A DNA stretch of 64,000 nucleotides, from the NCBI RefSeq assembly GCF_000717335.1, contig NZ_JNYZ01000009.1, positions 124,001 to 188,000 on the forward strand. Reading direction: 5' to 3'. The notes under the pieces were generated by a model. The model was given only the letters and a program-made list of their open reading frames with translations. It was not told the DNA's origin and searched no databases. The position numbers were made by a program, and so were the translations under genes. The stretch is from Amycolatopsis jejuensis (GTDB lineage: Bacteria > Actinomycetota > Actinomycetes > Mycobacteriales > Pseudonocardiaceae). Shown piece by piece: positions 53,336 through 61,838 of the stretch (the stretch's first letter is position 1; each line of letters starts with the position of its first letter).

Positions 53336-54072
53336 CCGCCGCGGTGCGATCGTCCTCTGTGGAGCTTCGCGACATCCACGTCCGCTTCGGCACGCTGGAA
53401 GTGCTGCGCGGGGTCGACCTGAAGGTGGCGAGCGGACGGACCACGTGCATCATCGGCCCGTCCGGCTCGGGTAAGTCCACCCTGCTGCGCTGCGTGAACC
53501 GGCTGCAGGAACCGGACCGGGGTGACCTGCTGCTCGACGGCGAAAGCGTGATCACCGCCGACCCGGACGAGCTGCGCCAGCGCGTGGGCATGGTTTTTCA
53601 GCACTTCAACCTGTTCGGCCATCGGACGGTGCTGGACAACATCGTGCTGCCGCTGCGAAGTGTCCGCCGGCTGTCCAAAGAGGACGCCATCGAGGTGGCG
53701 CGGACGCGGCTGGCGGAGGTCGGCTTGGCGGACAAGGCGCCGTACCGGCCGTCGGCGCTCTCGGGTGGCCAGCAGCAACGGGTGGCGATCGCGCGGGCGC
53801 TGGCCATGGAACCCGAGGTGATGCTCTTCGACGAGGCGACCAGCGCGCTGGACCCGGAACTGGTCAAGGGAATTCTGGACCTGATGGCCGGGCTGGCTTC
53901 GCGGGGTCTCACGCTGATCGTGGTGACCCACGAGATGGGCTTCGCGCGGAGTGTCGCCGACGAGGTGGCGTTCATGGATGCCGGGCGGATTGTGGAGCAG
54001 GGAACGCCGGAGAAGATCTTCGACGCGCCGGAAAGCCCGCGGTTGCAGCAATTCCTGTCGCAGGTGCTGTGA
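53332..54072 (+). CDS. Amino-acid ABC transporter ATP-binding protein
   Basis: A 246-aa ATPase (GlnQ/GltL type). Walker A is GPSGSGKST (about residue 43), the signature LSGGQQQRVAIARAL, Walker B with DEATSALDP, and the switch His in VTHEMGFARSVAD. Last gene of the importer operon. Its stop is separated by one base from the stop of the convergent symporter gene. Confidence 0.96.
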   Translation: MTAAVRSSSVELRDIHVRFGTLEVLRGVDLKVASGRTTCIIGPSGSGKSTLLRCVNRLQEPDRGDLLLDGESVITADPDELRQRVGMVFQHFNLFGHRTVLDNIVLPLRSVRRLSKEDAIEVARTRLAEVGLADKAPYRPSALSGGQQQRVAIARALAMEPEVMLFDEATSALDPELVKGILDLMAGLASRGLTLIVVTHEMGFARSVADEVAFMDAGRIVEQGTPEKIFDAPESPRLQQFLSQVL

Positions 54073-54073
54073 T

Positions 54074-55570
54074 TCACTGCCGTACCTCGACCGGTTCGTG
54101 CGTTTCCGCGCCTGCGGTCCACAGCTCGTCGAGGTGGCTGGACAGCTCCGGCTTCGGCTGGATTGCGTAGGCGCAGCCGACGTACACCAGCACGTTCACC
54201 AGGAGCGCAGCGACCCCGGAGGTCAGGCCGCCGAGCCAGGGAATCGACACCGGGTACGCGATCTGGAGCGCGGCGGCGGTGGTGAATCCGCTGATCATTC
54301 CGCCGACCGCGCCCACGGCATTGCCGCGCTTCCAGAAGATCCCGAGCAGCAGCGTGGGCGCGAGTTGCACAATTCCTTGGTATGAAACGAGAGCGAGGGC
54401 AAGCAGTCCGGACGTCACGTGCGCGGTGAACAGTGCGGCGAAGCCCGAAATCGCGGTTACGGCAACCACGGCGATCTTTCCCGTCCGGGCACTGTGGACT
54501 CGCGTTCCGGAAATCGCGCCGACAATGTCGTTTGCGGCCAACGTTCCCGCGGCCTGCAGGTTGGCCCCGACGTTGCCCATCGTGGCGGCAACAACGCAGA
54601 TACCGACGATGGTGAGCAGACCGACGCCGCCGACCTGCGCGACGGTGAACCACACGCGGTCCGGAGCAGCGGCGACCTCGGGCATGCTTGCCGCCAAGAA
54701 CGCCACCAGCAACACGGCGGTACCGAAGATCAGCAGGAGCGGGGCGGCCTGAACTGCGGTTTTGCGGACGGTGCGGGCGCTGTTCGCGGTGAAGAGCCGC
54801 ATGAAGATGTCCGGCCAGCACCAGGTGCCGAGCGCGCCGGTGAGGACGATGGACACCGCGTAGAGCGGCCCGAGCGAGCTGCCCGCGCCGGGGAGGGTGA
54901 AGAACGACGGCGGGACCTGGTCGAATCCGTGGCCGTTGGTGATCAGCCAGACGATCAGGCCGACCGCGACGACGGTGCCGACGAAATACGCGAAAATACC
55001 TTGCACCAGGTCGCTGATGATGATTCCGCGCATGCCGAAGCGGACGGTCCAGATCTGGCGGATGCAAATGAACAGAACGCTGATCAGCACGGCGCCGAGC
55101 GGAATGATCGCGCCGAAGGAAAGGGTTTCGAAAACGAGCGCGAGTGATTGCATTCCCAGGACGATCCACGGGATGGTCGCAATGGTCCCGATTGCCGCGG
55201 ACACGATTTGCACGGTCCTGGACCGGTATCGGAGCCGGAGCAGATCCGATTGGGTGCGGAGATCGTATTTCCGGCCCCAGGTGTGTACGTGCGGGGCGAG
55301 CGCGTACATCAGGAACATGCCGAGCAAGGAGTACGCCACCAGGTAGAACCCGATCAGGCCGGAGGCGGCGGCGAGCCCGGCGAAGGAGATGAACACCGTG
55401 CCCGGCAGGAAGGTGTTGAGGTAGGCCATGGTCCCGTAGAACGGGCCGAACGAACGGCCTGCGGTGGAATACTCGCTGAAATCGGCGTCCGTTTTCCTGG
55501 TCTTCTCCATGACGAGCGTGACCAGCACCAGAAACAAGCCGATTCCGGCGTATCCGATGAACATCTGCAT
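54074..55570 (-). CDS. Sodium:solute symporter (SSS family)
   Basis: A 498-aa membrane transporter with about 13 helices. The N-terminal YAGIGLFLVLVTLVMEKTRK, then FSEYSTAGRSFGPFYGTMAYLN, split, is typical of the SSS family, as is the YAVSIVLTGALGTWCWPDIFMRLF region, also split. It uses the Na+ gradient to import an organic anion, amino acid or similar solute. The start at 55570 is 2 bp after the nitrilase stop, so the two form a tight operon. The substrate is probably what the nitrilase acts on. Confidence 0.92.
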   Translation of the reverse strand: MQMFIGYAGIGLFLVLVTLVMEKTRKTDADFSEYSTAGRSFGPFYGTMAYLNTFLPGTVFISFAGLAAASGLIGFYLVAYSLLGMFLMYALAPHVHTWGRKYDLRTQSDLLRLRYRSRTVQIVSAAIGTIATIPWIVLGMQSLALVFETLSFGAIIPLGAVLISVLFICIRQIWTVRFGMRGIIISDLVQGIFAYFVGTVVAVGLIVWLITNGHGFDQVPPSFFTLPGAGSSLGPLYAVSIVLTGALGTWCWPDIFMRLFTANSARTVRKTAVQAAPLLLIFGTAVLLVAFLAASMPEVAAAPDRVWFTVAQVGGVGLLTIVGICVVAATMGNVGANLQAAGTLAANDIVGAISGTRVHSARTGKIAVVAVTAISGFAALFTAHVTSGLLALALVSYQGIVQLAPTLLLGIFWKRGNAVGAVGGMISGFTTAAALQIAYPVSIPWLGGLTSGVAALLVNVLVYVGCAYAIQPKPELSSHLDELWTAGAETHEPVEVRQ

Positions 55571-55572
55571 GG

Positions 55573-56355
55573 TCAGTTCCGTTTCGGGTAGGCGGCGAGG
55601 TAGCCGATTGCGTCCCGGGCATCCGACAGCACCTGCCGGGAGATTTCGCCGGCGATCAGTTCCTCGTTTTCCCCGGCCGCGGCAACGCGGCGGCCGAACG
55701 GGTCGGCGAGTGTGCTGTACCCGGAAAAGACCGGGCCGGCTTGGTTGGCGTAGGCGAGGTAGAGCTGGCTTTCGAAGGCCCTGGCCGGAATGACGGTGCG
55801 CGGGACGATCGTGGTGTCGAGGGGATGGGGCGCTCCGGCGACCGGTGGCCGCAGCGGAACGGCAGTGGGTACCAGCAGGAGCTCGGCACCGCGGAGGGCG
55901 AGATCGCGGACGAACTCGGGGAATTCGACGTCGAAACAGATCCCGAGGGCAGTGGCCCAGCCGTTGACGTCGACGATTTCGGGAACCTGCTCTCCCGGGT
56001 CGAACACCGCAGGCTCGTCCGGGCCGAAGAGGTTCCGTTTGCGGTAACGCGTGGTTTCCTTGCCGTCCGGGCCGAAAAGCGACCCGGTGATGAAGCGTTT
56101 TCCGGCGTCGTGTTCCACGGTCGACGCCGCAATCCAGATCCCGTTCTCCGCCGCTGCCTGCTCGACGACCTCGCGTGCCGCCTGGCCGTCGACAGCCGCG
56201 ACCTCGCGCGGGGAATACGAGCACAGGAACAGTTCCGGGGTCACCAGAACGTCGGCGCCCTGCGCGCTCGCCGACCAGGCGGCGTGGGCGAGCCGGGCCG
56301 CGTTGCGCGCGAACCCGTCCGGCGCACTGGTCGCCTGCAAAACCGCGATCTTCAT
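55573..56355 (-). CDS. Nitrilase-superfamily carbon-nitrogen hydrolase
   Basis: A 260-aa enzyme with the complete catalytic triad of the family: Glu41 in TPELFLC, Lys106 in YRKRNLFGPDE, and Cys140 in LGICFDVEFPE. It hydrolyses an amide or nitrile; the exact branch (omega-amidase, deaminated glutathione amidase or other) is not certain. The ATG at 56355 opens MKIAVLQAT, the family start. GGAG lies about 14 bp upstream. Divergent from the LacI gene across 165 bp, which probably controls it. Confidence 0.9.
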   Translation of the reverse strand: MKIAVLQATSAPDGFARNAARLAHAAWSASAQGADVLVTPELFLCSYSPREVAAVDGQAAREVVEQAAAENGIWIAASTVEHDAGKRFITGSLFGPDGKETTRYRKRNLFGPDEPAVFDPGEQVPEIVDVNGWATALGICFDVEFPEFVRDLALRGAELLLVPTAVPLRPPVAGAPHPLDTTIVPRTVIPARAFESQLYLAYANQAGPVFSGYSTLADPFGRRVAAAGENEELIAGEISRQVLSDARDAIGYLAAYPKRN

Positions 56356-56401
56356 CGGGAGGTCACGCTCCACTAACTGCTCCGGGTGCTGCTCCGAGTA
56401 G

Positions 56402-56421
56402 GTGCCGGAACGTTCCGGCAC
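56402..56421. promoter_or_regulatory. Perfect 20-bp palindrome, probable LacI-family operator
   Basis: GTGCCGGAAC-GTTCCGGCAC reads the same on both strands and has the central CG typical of LacI-family operators. It sits 46 bp upstream of the nitrilase start and 99 bp upstream of the regulator start. Confidence 0.75.
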
Positions 56422-56520
56422 GCTGGCAGGAAGGGTGCCACGAGGTTTCGGCCGCCGTCAAGACCAGGGATTTCGGTATGGTTGATCCGGTCGGGACGAG
56501 GCGGGAGAGGTGGGCGGCAG

Positions 56521-57513
56521 GTGACCGCGGCGAAGACGATCGTCGACATTGCGCGCGAGCTCGGCCTGTCGAAGACCACGGTCGCCGATGCCCTCAAGGG
56601 CACCGGCCGGGTGGCTCCGGCAACCCGGGAGCGCGTACGGCAGCTGGCGGACGCCTCGGGGTATCGGCCCAACAAGTCGGCCCGGCAGCTGCGCACGCAG
56701 GCTTCGGAGACGATCGGCCTGTACATCGGCGCGGACGTCCGGAACATGCCGTTCTACATGCCGTTCACCTTCGGTGCGCTGGAGGAAGCGGCCGCGCACG
56801 GCTTCGACATGACGCTGGTGACGCATCCGCCCGGCGGCGCGCACGGGCAGCTCGCGGGTGCCGTGGTCATCGACGCGCTGCCGGACGACCCGGTGCTCCA
56901 GGGCGTTCTGGGGATGGCGGTGCCGGTCGTGTCGGCCGGGCGGTTGATGGCCGCGCGGACCAAGGCGGCCGGTCTGGTCGAGATCGATTACGCGGCCACC
57001 ACCACGCGGGCGTTCGACCTGCTGGCCTCACTCGGGTCGGCGAGTCCGGTCCTGTTCGCGCCGCTGAAGCGGGATCCGTTCGCGTGGTGTGAATTGATCG
57101 TCGACGGGTACACGAAGTGGTGCGAAAACCGCGGTATCAAGCCGCTCACGCTGCGGCTTTCGCCGTACGCCTCCAATGTGGAGCTGGAAAAGGTGCTCGA
57201 CACCGCGCTCGACCGGACCGAAACCGACGGGTTGTTCTTTGCCTGGCAGGACGTCGCGGATCGTGCGCAGGCCATGCTGGTCCACAAGCTCAAGGGAAGC
57301 CGGGTGCTGAAAACGGGTTGCCTGGTCGATTCGTACCTCGAGGACGCGCACTACCCGCACGACGTACTGGTGGACCTCGGCGCCCATTCCTTCGGCCGCG
57401 ACGCCATCCGTGCGTTGAAGCTCGTGCTGGACGGTTCGGGTCCGGTCCGGCAGCAGCATCCGGCGCGGGTGCTCGCTCCGCAGCAGCTGTCACAAACCCG
57501 TTCCGAACCGTAG
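56521..57513 (+). CDS. LacI-family transcriptional regulator
   Basis: A 330-aa regulator. The helix-turn-helix reads TIVDIARELGLSKTTVADAL with the hinge helix SGYRPNKSARQLRTQ. A periplasmic-binding-like sensor domain follows (ETIGLYIGADVRN, PVVSAGRLMAAR). The GTG at 56521 matches the family N-terminus; TATGGT (56477-56482) may be its -10. It is divergent from the nitrilase/symporter operon with a perfect palindrome between, so local control is likely. The ligand is probably the transported substrate or a derivative. Confidence 0.93.
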   Translation: MTAAKTIVDIARELGLSKTTVADALKGTGRVAPATRERVRQLADASGYRPNKSARQLRTQASETIGLYIGADVRNMPFYMPFTFGALEEAAAHGFDMTLVTHPPGGAHGQLAGAVVIDALPDDPVLQGVLGMAVPVVSAGRLMAARTKAAGLVEIDYAATTTRAFDLLASLGSASPVLFAPLKRDPFAWCELIVDGYTKWCENRGIKPLTLRLSPYASNVELEKVLDTALDRTETDGLFFAWQDVADRAQAMLVHKLKGSRVLKTGCLVDSYLEDAHYPHDVLVDLGAHSFGRDAIRALKLVLDGSGPVRQQHPARVLAPQQLSQTRSEP

Positions 57514-57585
57514 ATCCTCTGTCGCATCGGCGGCGTGATCGATTTCTAGCGTGGACTCCACAACCTTTGTGGAGGACCGAATCCG

Positions 57586-58668
57586 ATGACTGCCCTGCTC
57601 GAACGCGCCCCGGCCCCGCCAGTGACGCGGCCCGCCCGCCGGGTCACCACCGCACTGTTCGTCGTCGCGCTCGGGCTCGCCGCGTACACCGGATTCCGCC
57701 TTCCCGGCGCATGGGCCGTCACGCTTCAGACCGCGTCCCTCGCCGACGGTTTCCACCGGCGCTTTCTCATCGGTACCCTGCTGCACCCGTTCGCCGCGAT
57801 CGCCGGTTACCACTACTGGCTCTTCGCGGCCGCCGCTTTTCTCATTCTCGCCGCGTTGCTGACTGTGATCACGGTCGCGTTCCTCCGCAGCCGTACGGAA
57901 AGCGCCCGGTTCGTCCTCATCGGCTGGCTGCTCGTGCCGTCCGGCGGCTACCTGTTCCACGAGGTCGGCTACTACGACCAGGCCATCTACCTGCTCCTCT
58001 TCGCCGCGCTGTTCGCCCTGCACCGGAACCGGCCGGTCGTGGCGAGCGGGTTGATGGTGCTTTCCGTTCTGACGCACGAAATCGCGCTGCTCACCGTGCT
58101 TCCGGTGTTCGCGCTCGTGCTCCTGCAGAAGATGCCCTTCCGCCGGGTCTGCACGCTGGTCGCGCCGCCCGCGGTCGCCGGGCTGATCGTGCTCGCCCTG
58201 CCTCCGGCCGCGCCGGGAGCAATCGCGAAGTTCCAGCAAAAGCTCGCCGACGCCCAGTTTCCCTTCCGCGACGATGCGCTCCGGTTGTTCGCCCGCACCC
58301 AGGTCGAAAGCTGGCGGATCTACTCCATCACCGACGTGCTGCTTTACCTGGTCCCGATTCTGCTCGTGGTGATCGGCGGATACCTGATCCTGCACCGGGA
58401 TCTGCTGTCTGTCGCGGCAATCGTGGCACCGGCGCTGCTCGCGTTCGGCGGCTGGGACGAGGCCCGCTGGGGATTCCTGCTGGTCTGCAACTTCGCCGTG
58501 GTCCTGTTTCTGCGGCTGCAGAACCGGGAACTCCGCGTCGCACAGCTGGGCGCGCTGGCCGCCGCATTCCTGATCCTCACGCACATTCCGATGGCGTACT
58601 TCGACGGGTACACCCCGCGCGAGATCACGCTGGTGGGGAAACCGCACGCCGTGGGAGTGTCAGGGTGA
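57586..58668 (+). CDS. Multi-pass membrane protein, function unknown
   Basis: A 360-aa protein with about eight or nine helices, for example VTTALFVVALGLAAYTGF, LFAAAAFLILAALLTVITVAF and LVPILLVVIGGYLILH. Conserved-looking loops include DGFHRRFLIGTLLHP and LFHEVGYYDQAIYLLLF, recalling glycan or EpsG-like membrane proteins, but I cannot assign a family. The ATG follows a plain region after TTGTGGAGGACCGA. The 3' end overlaps the convergent sensor-kinase gene by 44 bp. Confidence 0.8.
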   Translation: MTALLERAPAPPVTRPARRVTTALFVVALGLAAYTGFRLPGAWAVTLQTASLADGFHRRFLIGTLLHPFAAIAGYHYWLFAAAAFLILAALLTVITVAFLRSRTESARFVLIGWLLVPSGGYLFHEVGYYDQAIYLLLFAALFALHRNRPVVASGLMVLSVLTHEIALLTVLPVFALVLLQKMPFRRVCTLVAPPAVAGLIVLALPPAAPGAIAKFQQKLADAQFPFRDDALRLFARTQVESWRIYSITDVLLYLVPILLVVIGGYLILHRDLLSVAAIVAPALLAFGGWDEARWGFLLVCNFAVVLFLRLQNRELRVAQLGALAAAFLILTHIPMAYFDGYTPREITLVGKPHAVGVSG

Positions 58669-60085
58669 ACACCGCGCCGTCGTCGTTGTGCGCGGTCAGC
58701 GTCCCGCCGTGGACCAGCGCGTTCTCGCGGGCAATGGACAACCCCAAACCGCTGCCCTCGGTCGCCTGCCGCGCCTGATCGCCGCGGACGAACCGGTCGA
58801 ACAGGATCGGCAGCAGCTCCTCGGGGATTCCCGCGCCGGAGTCCGAAACCCGGATCGTGACGTCCTCCCCGCCCTCGATCGACACCACGACCGGCGCCCG
58901 GCCGTGCCGCACCGCGTTGACCAGCAGGTTCCCCACTACGGTATGCACGCGCCGCGGATCGGCGACCACCTCCAGGTCACCGGAGGTCTGCACCCGCACC
59001 TCCGTGCCGGGCACGTTGACCTCGATGGCGTCCTCGACGAGCGCGGGCAGGTCCACCGGCTCGGGCCGGAAGTCCGCGGACCCGGCGTCGAAACGCGAGA
59101 TCTCCATCAGGTCCTCGACGAGCCGCGCGAGCCGCCGCGTCTGTGTGCCGAGCAATTGCGTGGCGCGGTTTTCCGGCCCGGTGGTTTCGAGAGCGTCGAC
59201 GGTCGCGACCATCGACGCGAGCGGCGTCCGCAGGTCGTGCGCGACATCCGCGACGAACCGTTGCTGCTGACGGTCTTTCGCCCGCAGTTCCTCGATCGAC
59301 TCGCTGATCCGCTGCGCCATGGTGTTGAAGGACGCGGCTAGGTCGGCGAGTTCGTCGCGGCCTTTGACCGGAACGCGCACGTCGTAGGTCCCGTCACCCA
59401 ATTCCCGTGCGGCAGAAGCAACCCGGCGCACCGGGCGTTGGATGTGCCAGGCGGCGAAGACCGCGGCGACGATCCCCAGCGTGGCCACGGCGAGTGCGAA
59501 ATACACCAGCTTCTGTGGCTGCTCGGCCAGACTCAGTTCGAGCGGGGTCATGTCGAACAACTCCACCATCCAGTAATCGGCGTAGTTCCCACTGACCACG
59601 AGGAGCTTCTGCCCGCTCTCGGGGTCGACCGTGGTCGCCGTCTGCAAGTCGGCCGGGCTGGCCGTGCGCACCAATACCTTGTCCGCGACCGTGGCCATGA
59701 CGGCAGGCCGGTCGTTGACCCGGACGGGAGCCGGTTGCGGAGTCCGCAAAGCAGTGGTCGAAGCGTAGGTGACCATCTTGATCGAGCCATCCGGGCTTTT
59801 GGCGTAGAGCATCCACTCTTGCGAAATGTTCGCTGTCGGATCACTGACCGCGCTGATCAAACTGGGGGTATCGGTGTGCCCGTTCGCGATGGTCTTCTGC
59901 AGCGAAGGCCACACCTGACCGAACATGGCTCCGAACGACGATTCCGCTGCGAAAGTGAATCCGTCGATCACATTGTCCCTCTGCAGGCTTGCCGCTGCGA
60001 CAGCCATCACGGCGGTCGCCGTCGTCGTGACCAGCACGACCGCCGCTGTCACCCTCGTCCGGAGCCCCCAGGTGGGCAGTTTCAC
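58625..60085 (-). CDS. Two-component sensor histidine kinase
   Basis: A 486-aa membrane kinase. Transmembrane helices lie at about 12-32 and 192-213, with an extracellular sensor of ~160 residues between. A HAMP follows (about 215-265), then the DHp helix with phospho-acceptor His283 in FVADVAHDLRTPLASM and the ATPase domain with NLLVNAVRHG, DSGAGIP and GSGLGLSIA. The GTG overlaps the response-regulator stop in a GTGA. It phosphorylates that regulator. Confidence 0.95.
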   Translation of the reverse strand: MKLPTWGLRTRVTAAVVLVTTTATAVMAVAAASLQRDNVIDGFTFAAESSFGAMFGQVWPSLQKTIANGHTDTPSLISAVSDPTANISQEWMLYAKSPDGSIKMVTYASTTALRTPQPAPVRVNDRPAVMATVADKVLVRTASPADLQTATTVDPESGQKLLVVSGNYADYWMVELFDMTPLELSLAEQPQKLVYFALAVATLGIVAAVFAAWHIQRPVRRVASAARELGDGTYDVRVPVKGRDELADLAASFNTMAQRISESIEELRAKDRQQQRFVADVAHDLRTPLASMVATVDALETTGPENRATQLLGTQTRRLARLVEDLMEISRFDAGSADFRPEPVDLPALVEDAIEVNVPGTEVRVQTSGDLEVVADPRRVHTVVGNLLVNAVRHGRAPVVVSIEGGEDVTIRVSDSGAGIPEELLPILFDRFVRGDQARQATEGSGLGLSIARENALVHGGTLTAHNDDGAVFTLTLPRRAVSPPA

Positions 60086-60771
60086 GGGGTCACCAGCCGG
60101 TAACCGAGCCCGCGGACGGTCTTCAGCATCGCCGGGTTCGCCGGATCGTCCTCGATTTTCGCCCGCAGCCGGGCGACCGCCGCGTCGACGAGCCGTGAGT
60201 CGCCGACGTAGCCGTAGTCCCACACGCGTTTGAGCAGCGTTTGCCTGCTCAGTACCTGGTTGGGGTGCTGCGCGAACTCGACGAGCAGCCGGATCTCGGT
60301 GGCCGTGAGCGCGAGTTCGGCTCCGTCGCGGGTCGCCGTCATCGCGGCGCTGTCGATGGCCAGGTCTCCGATCCGCAGCAGGTCGGCCGGGGTACCCGGG
60401 TCCGGCACGGCCCGCCTGCCGACGGCCTTGATCCGCGCGTCGAGCACCCGCGGTTCGGCAGGTTTGACCACGTAGTCGTCCGCCCCGCACTCCAGCCCGA
60501 CCACGACGTCGATCGGGTCACCACGCGAGGTCAGCAGGATGAGCGGCACCCGGCTGCGCGCCCGGATCCGGCGGCAGACCTCGAACCCGTCGATCCCCGG
60601 CAACATCACGTCGAGCAGCACGAAGTCGACCTCGACCCGGTCGGTGAACAACGTCTCGAGCGCCCGCTCCCCGGTAGCCGCGCCGACGACGTCATGCCCG
60701 AGCGCGGCAAGCGCCATCGTCAGCGCTTCGGCCAGCGCCCGGTCGTCCTCGACGAGCAGGAGCCGCGGCAT
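60082..60771 (-). CDS. OmpR-family response regulator
   Basis: A 229-aa regulator with a receiver domain (phospho-acceptor Asp54 in LLDVMLPG, Lys103 in VVKPAEP) and a C-terminal winged-helix DNA-binding domain ending in VRGLGYRL. The ATG at 60771 is preferred over 60783 because GGGAGG precedes it directly. First gene of the pair with the sensor kinase. Confidence 0.95.
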   Translation of the reverse strand: MPRLLLVEDDRALAEALTMALAALGHDVVGAATGERALETLFTDRVEVDFVLLDVMLPGIDGFEVCRRIRARSRVPLILLTSRGDPIDVVVGLECGADDYVVKPAEPRVLDARIKAVGRRAVPDPGTPADLLRIGDLAIDSAAMTATRDGAELALTATEIRLLVEFAQHPNQVLSRQTLLKRVWDYGYVGDSRLVDAAVARLRAKIEDDPANPAMLKTVRGLGYRLVTP

Positions 60772-60878
60772 GGAGCCTCCCAAGATCGGGTCTGTGCCCG
60801 AATCCTAAGGAACTGTCCGGGGCCGTGGCATTTCGTGCGGAACCGTGACGCGCGCGTGCGGACTCGTCACACTCGCCG

Positions 60879-61838
60879 TCACGGCCGGCAGAGCTCGGTG
60901 AAGCGGTGGGTACCGACGTTGCCGCCGGAGACGACGACGCCGACGCGTCCGGCCCGATGGTCCACCCGCCCGGCCAGCAGCGCGGCAAGTCCGCTGGCAC
61001 CACTCGGTTCCACGACGATCTTCAGGCGCTCGAACGCAAACCGCATGGCGTGGCGGATCTCGTCGTCGGTCACCAGCGCGATGGCGTCGACCAGGCGCTG
61101 GTTGATCGGGAAGGTGAGCTCGCCGGGGCACGGCAGGGCCTGTCCGTCGGCGATCGTGTGCGGCACCTCGATGGTCACGCGTCGTCCGACGCGCAGCGAC
61201 CTCGCTGTGTCGTCACCGGCTGCCGGTTCCACCCCGATCATCCGGATACCCGGTGACAGGCTCGTGGCGGCGGTCGCGCAGCCGGCCATCAGGCCACCGC
61301 CACCGACCGGGACCACGAGCACGTCGAGTTCTCCTCCGTCCTGCACCAGTTCGAGCGCCACGGTGCCCTGTCCGGCGATCACGTGCGGATGGTCGTACGG
61401 CGGAATGAGGGTCAGCCCTCGCTCGGCTGCCAGCGCCCTGCCGATGGCTGCTCGATCGCCGGAGTAACGGTCGTAGGTGACGACCTCCGCGCCGTAGCCG
61501 ATCGTTGCCTCCACTTTGGACTGTGGCGCGTCCGACGGCATGAGGATCACCGCGCGGCCGCCCAGCTCCCGAGCGGCCAGCGCGACCGCCTGGGCGTGGT
61601 TGCCCGAGGAGTACGCCGCGATGCCGCCGGCCAGCTGTGCTCGGGACAGCCGCGAGGCAGCGTGGTACGCCCCACGGAACTTGAATGCGCCTGCCCGCTG
61701 GAAGTTCTCGCATTTCACCAGCACCTCGGCGCCGACCAGCCGGTCAAGCGTGCGCGAACGGACCACCGGAGTGCGGTGGGCAACGCCGTCGAGCCGCTCG
61801 GCTGCATCGCGCACGTCGTCCAGCGTGAGCGGGGTCAT
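60879..61838 (-). CDS. PLP-dependent threonine/serine dehydratase-family enzyme
   Basis: A 319-aa fold-type II PLP enzyme. The cofactor lysine is in AGAFKFRGAYHA, with SSGNHAQAVALAA and the glycine-rich phosphate loop VPVGGGGLMAG. This pattern fits threonine dehydratase, serine racemase or threo-3-hydroxyaspartate ammonia-lyase; the substrate is not certain. No ACT domain, so not the feedback-regulated biosynthetic IlvA. The ATG at 61838 overlaps the MFS stop in an ATGA. Last gene of an operon with the exporter and FAD monooxygenase. Confidence 0.9.
   Translation of the reverse strand: MTPLTLDDVRDAAERLDGVAHRTPVVRSRTLDRLVGAEVLVKCENFQRAGAFKFRGAYHAASRLSRAQLAGGIAAYSSGNHAQAVALAARELGGRAVILMPSDAPQSKVEATIGYGAEVVTYDRYSGDRAAIGRALAAERGLTLIPPYDHPHVIAGQGTVALELVQDGGELDVLVVPVGGGGLMAGCATAATSLSPGIRMIGVEPAAGDDTARSLRVGRRVTIEVPHTIADGQALPCPGELTFPINQRLVDAIALVTDDEIRHAMRFAFERLKIVVEPSGASGLAALLAGRVDHRAGRVGVVVSGGNVGTHRFTELCRP

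Noticed and set aside
54074..56224. N-terminal extension of the symporter to 716 residues
   Set aside because: The extra part is antisense-frame sequence of the nitrilase gene; MQMFIGYAG at 55570 is the natural membrane-protein start.
58625..60490. Longer sensor-kinase start inside the response-regulator gene
   Set aside because: The GTG at 60085 overlaps the regulator stop by 4 nt and begins just before the first membrane helix.
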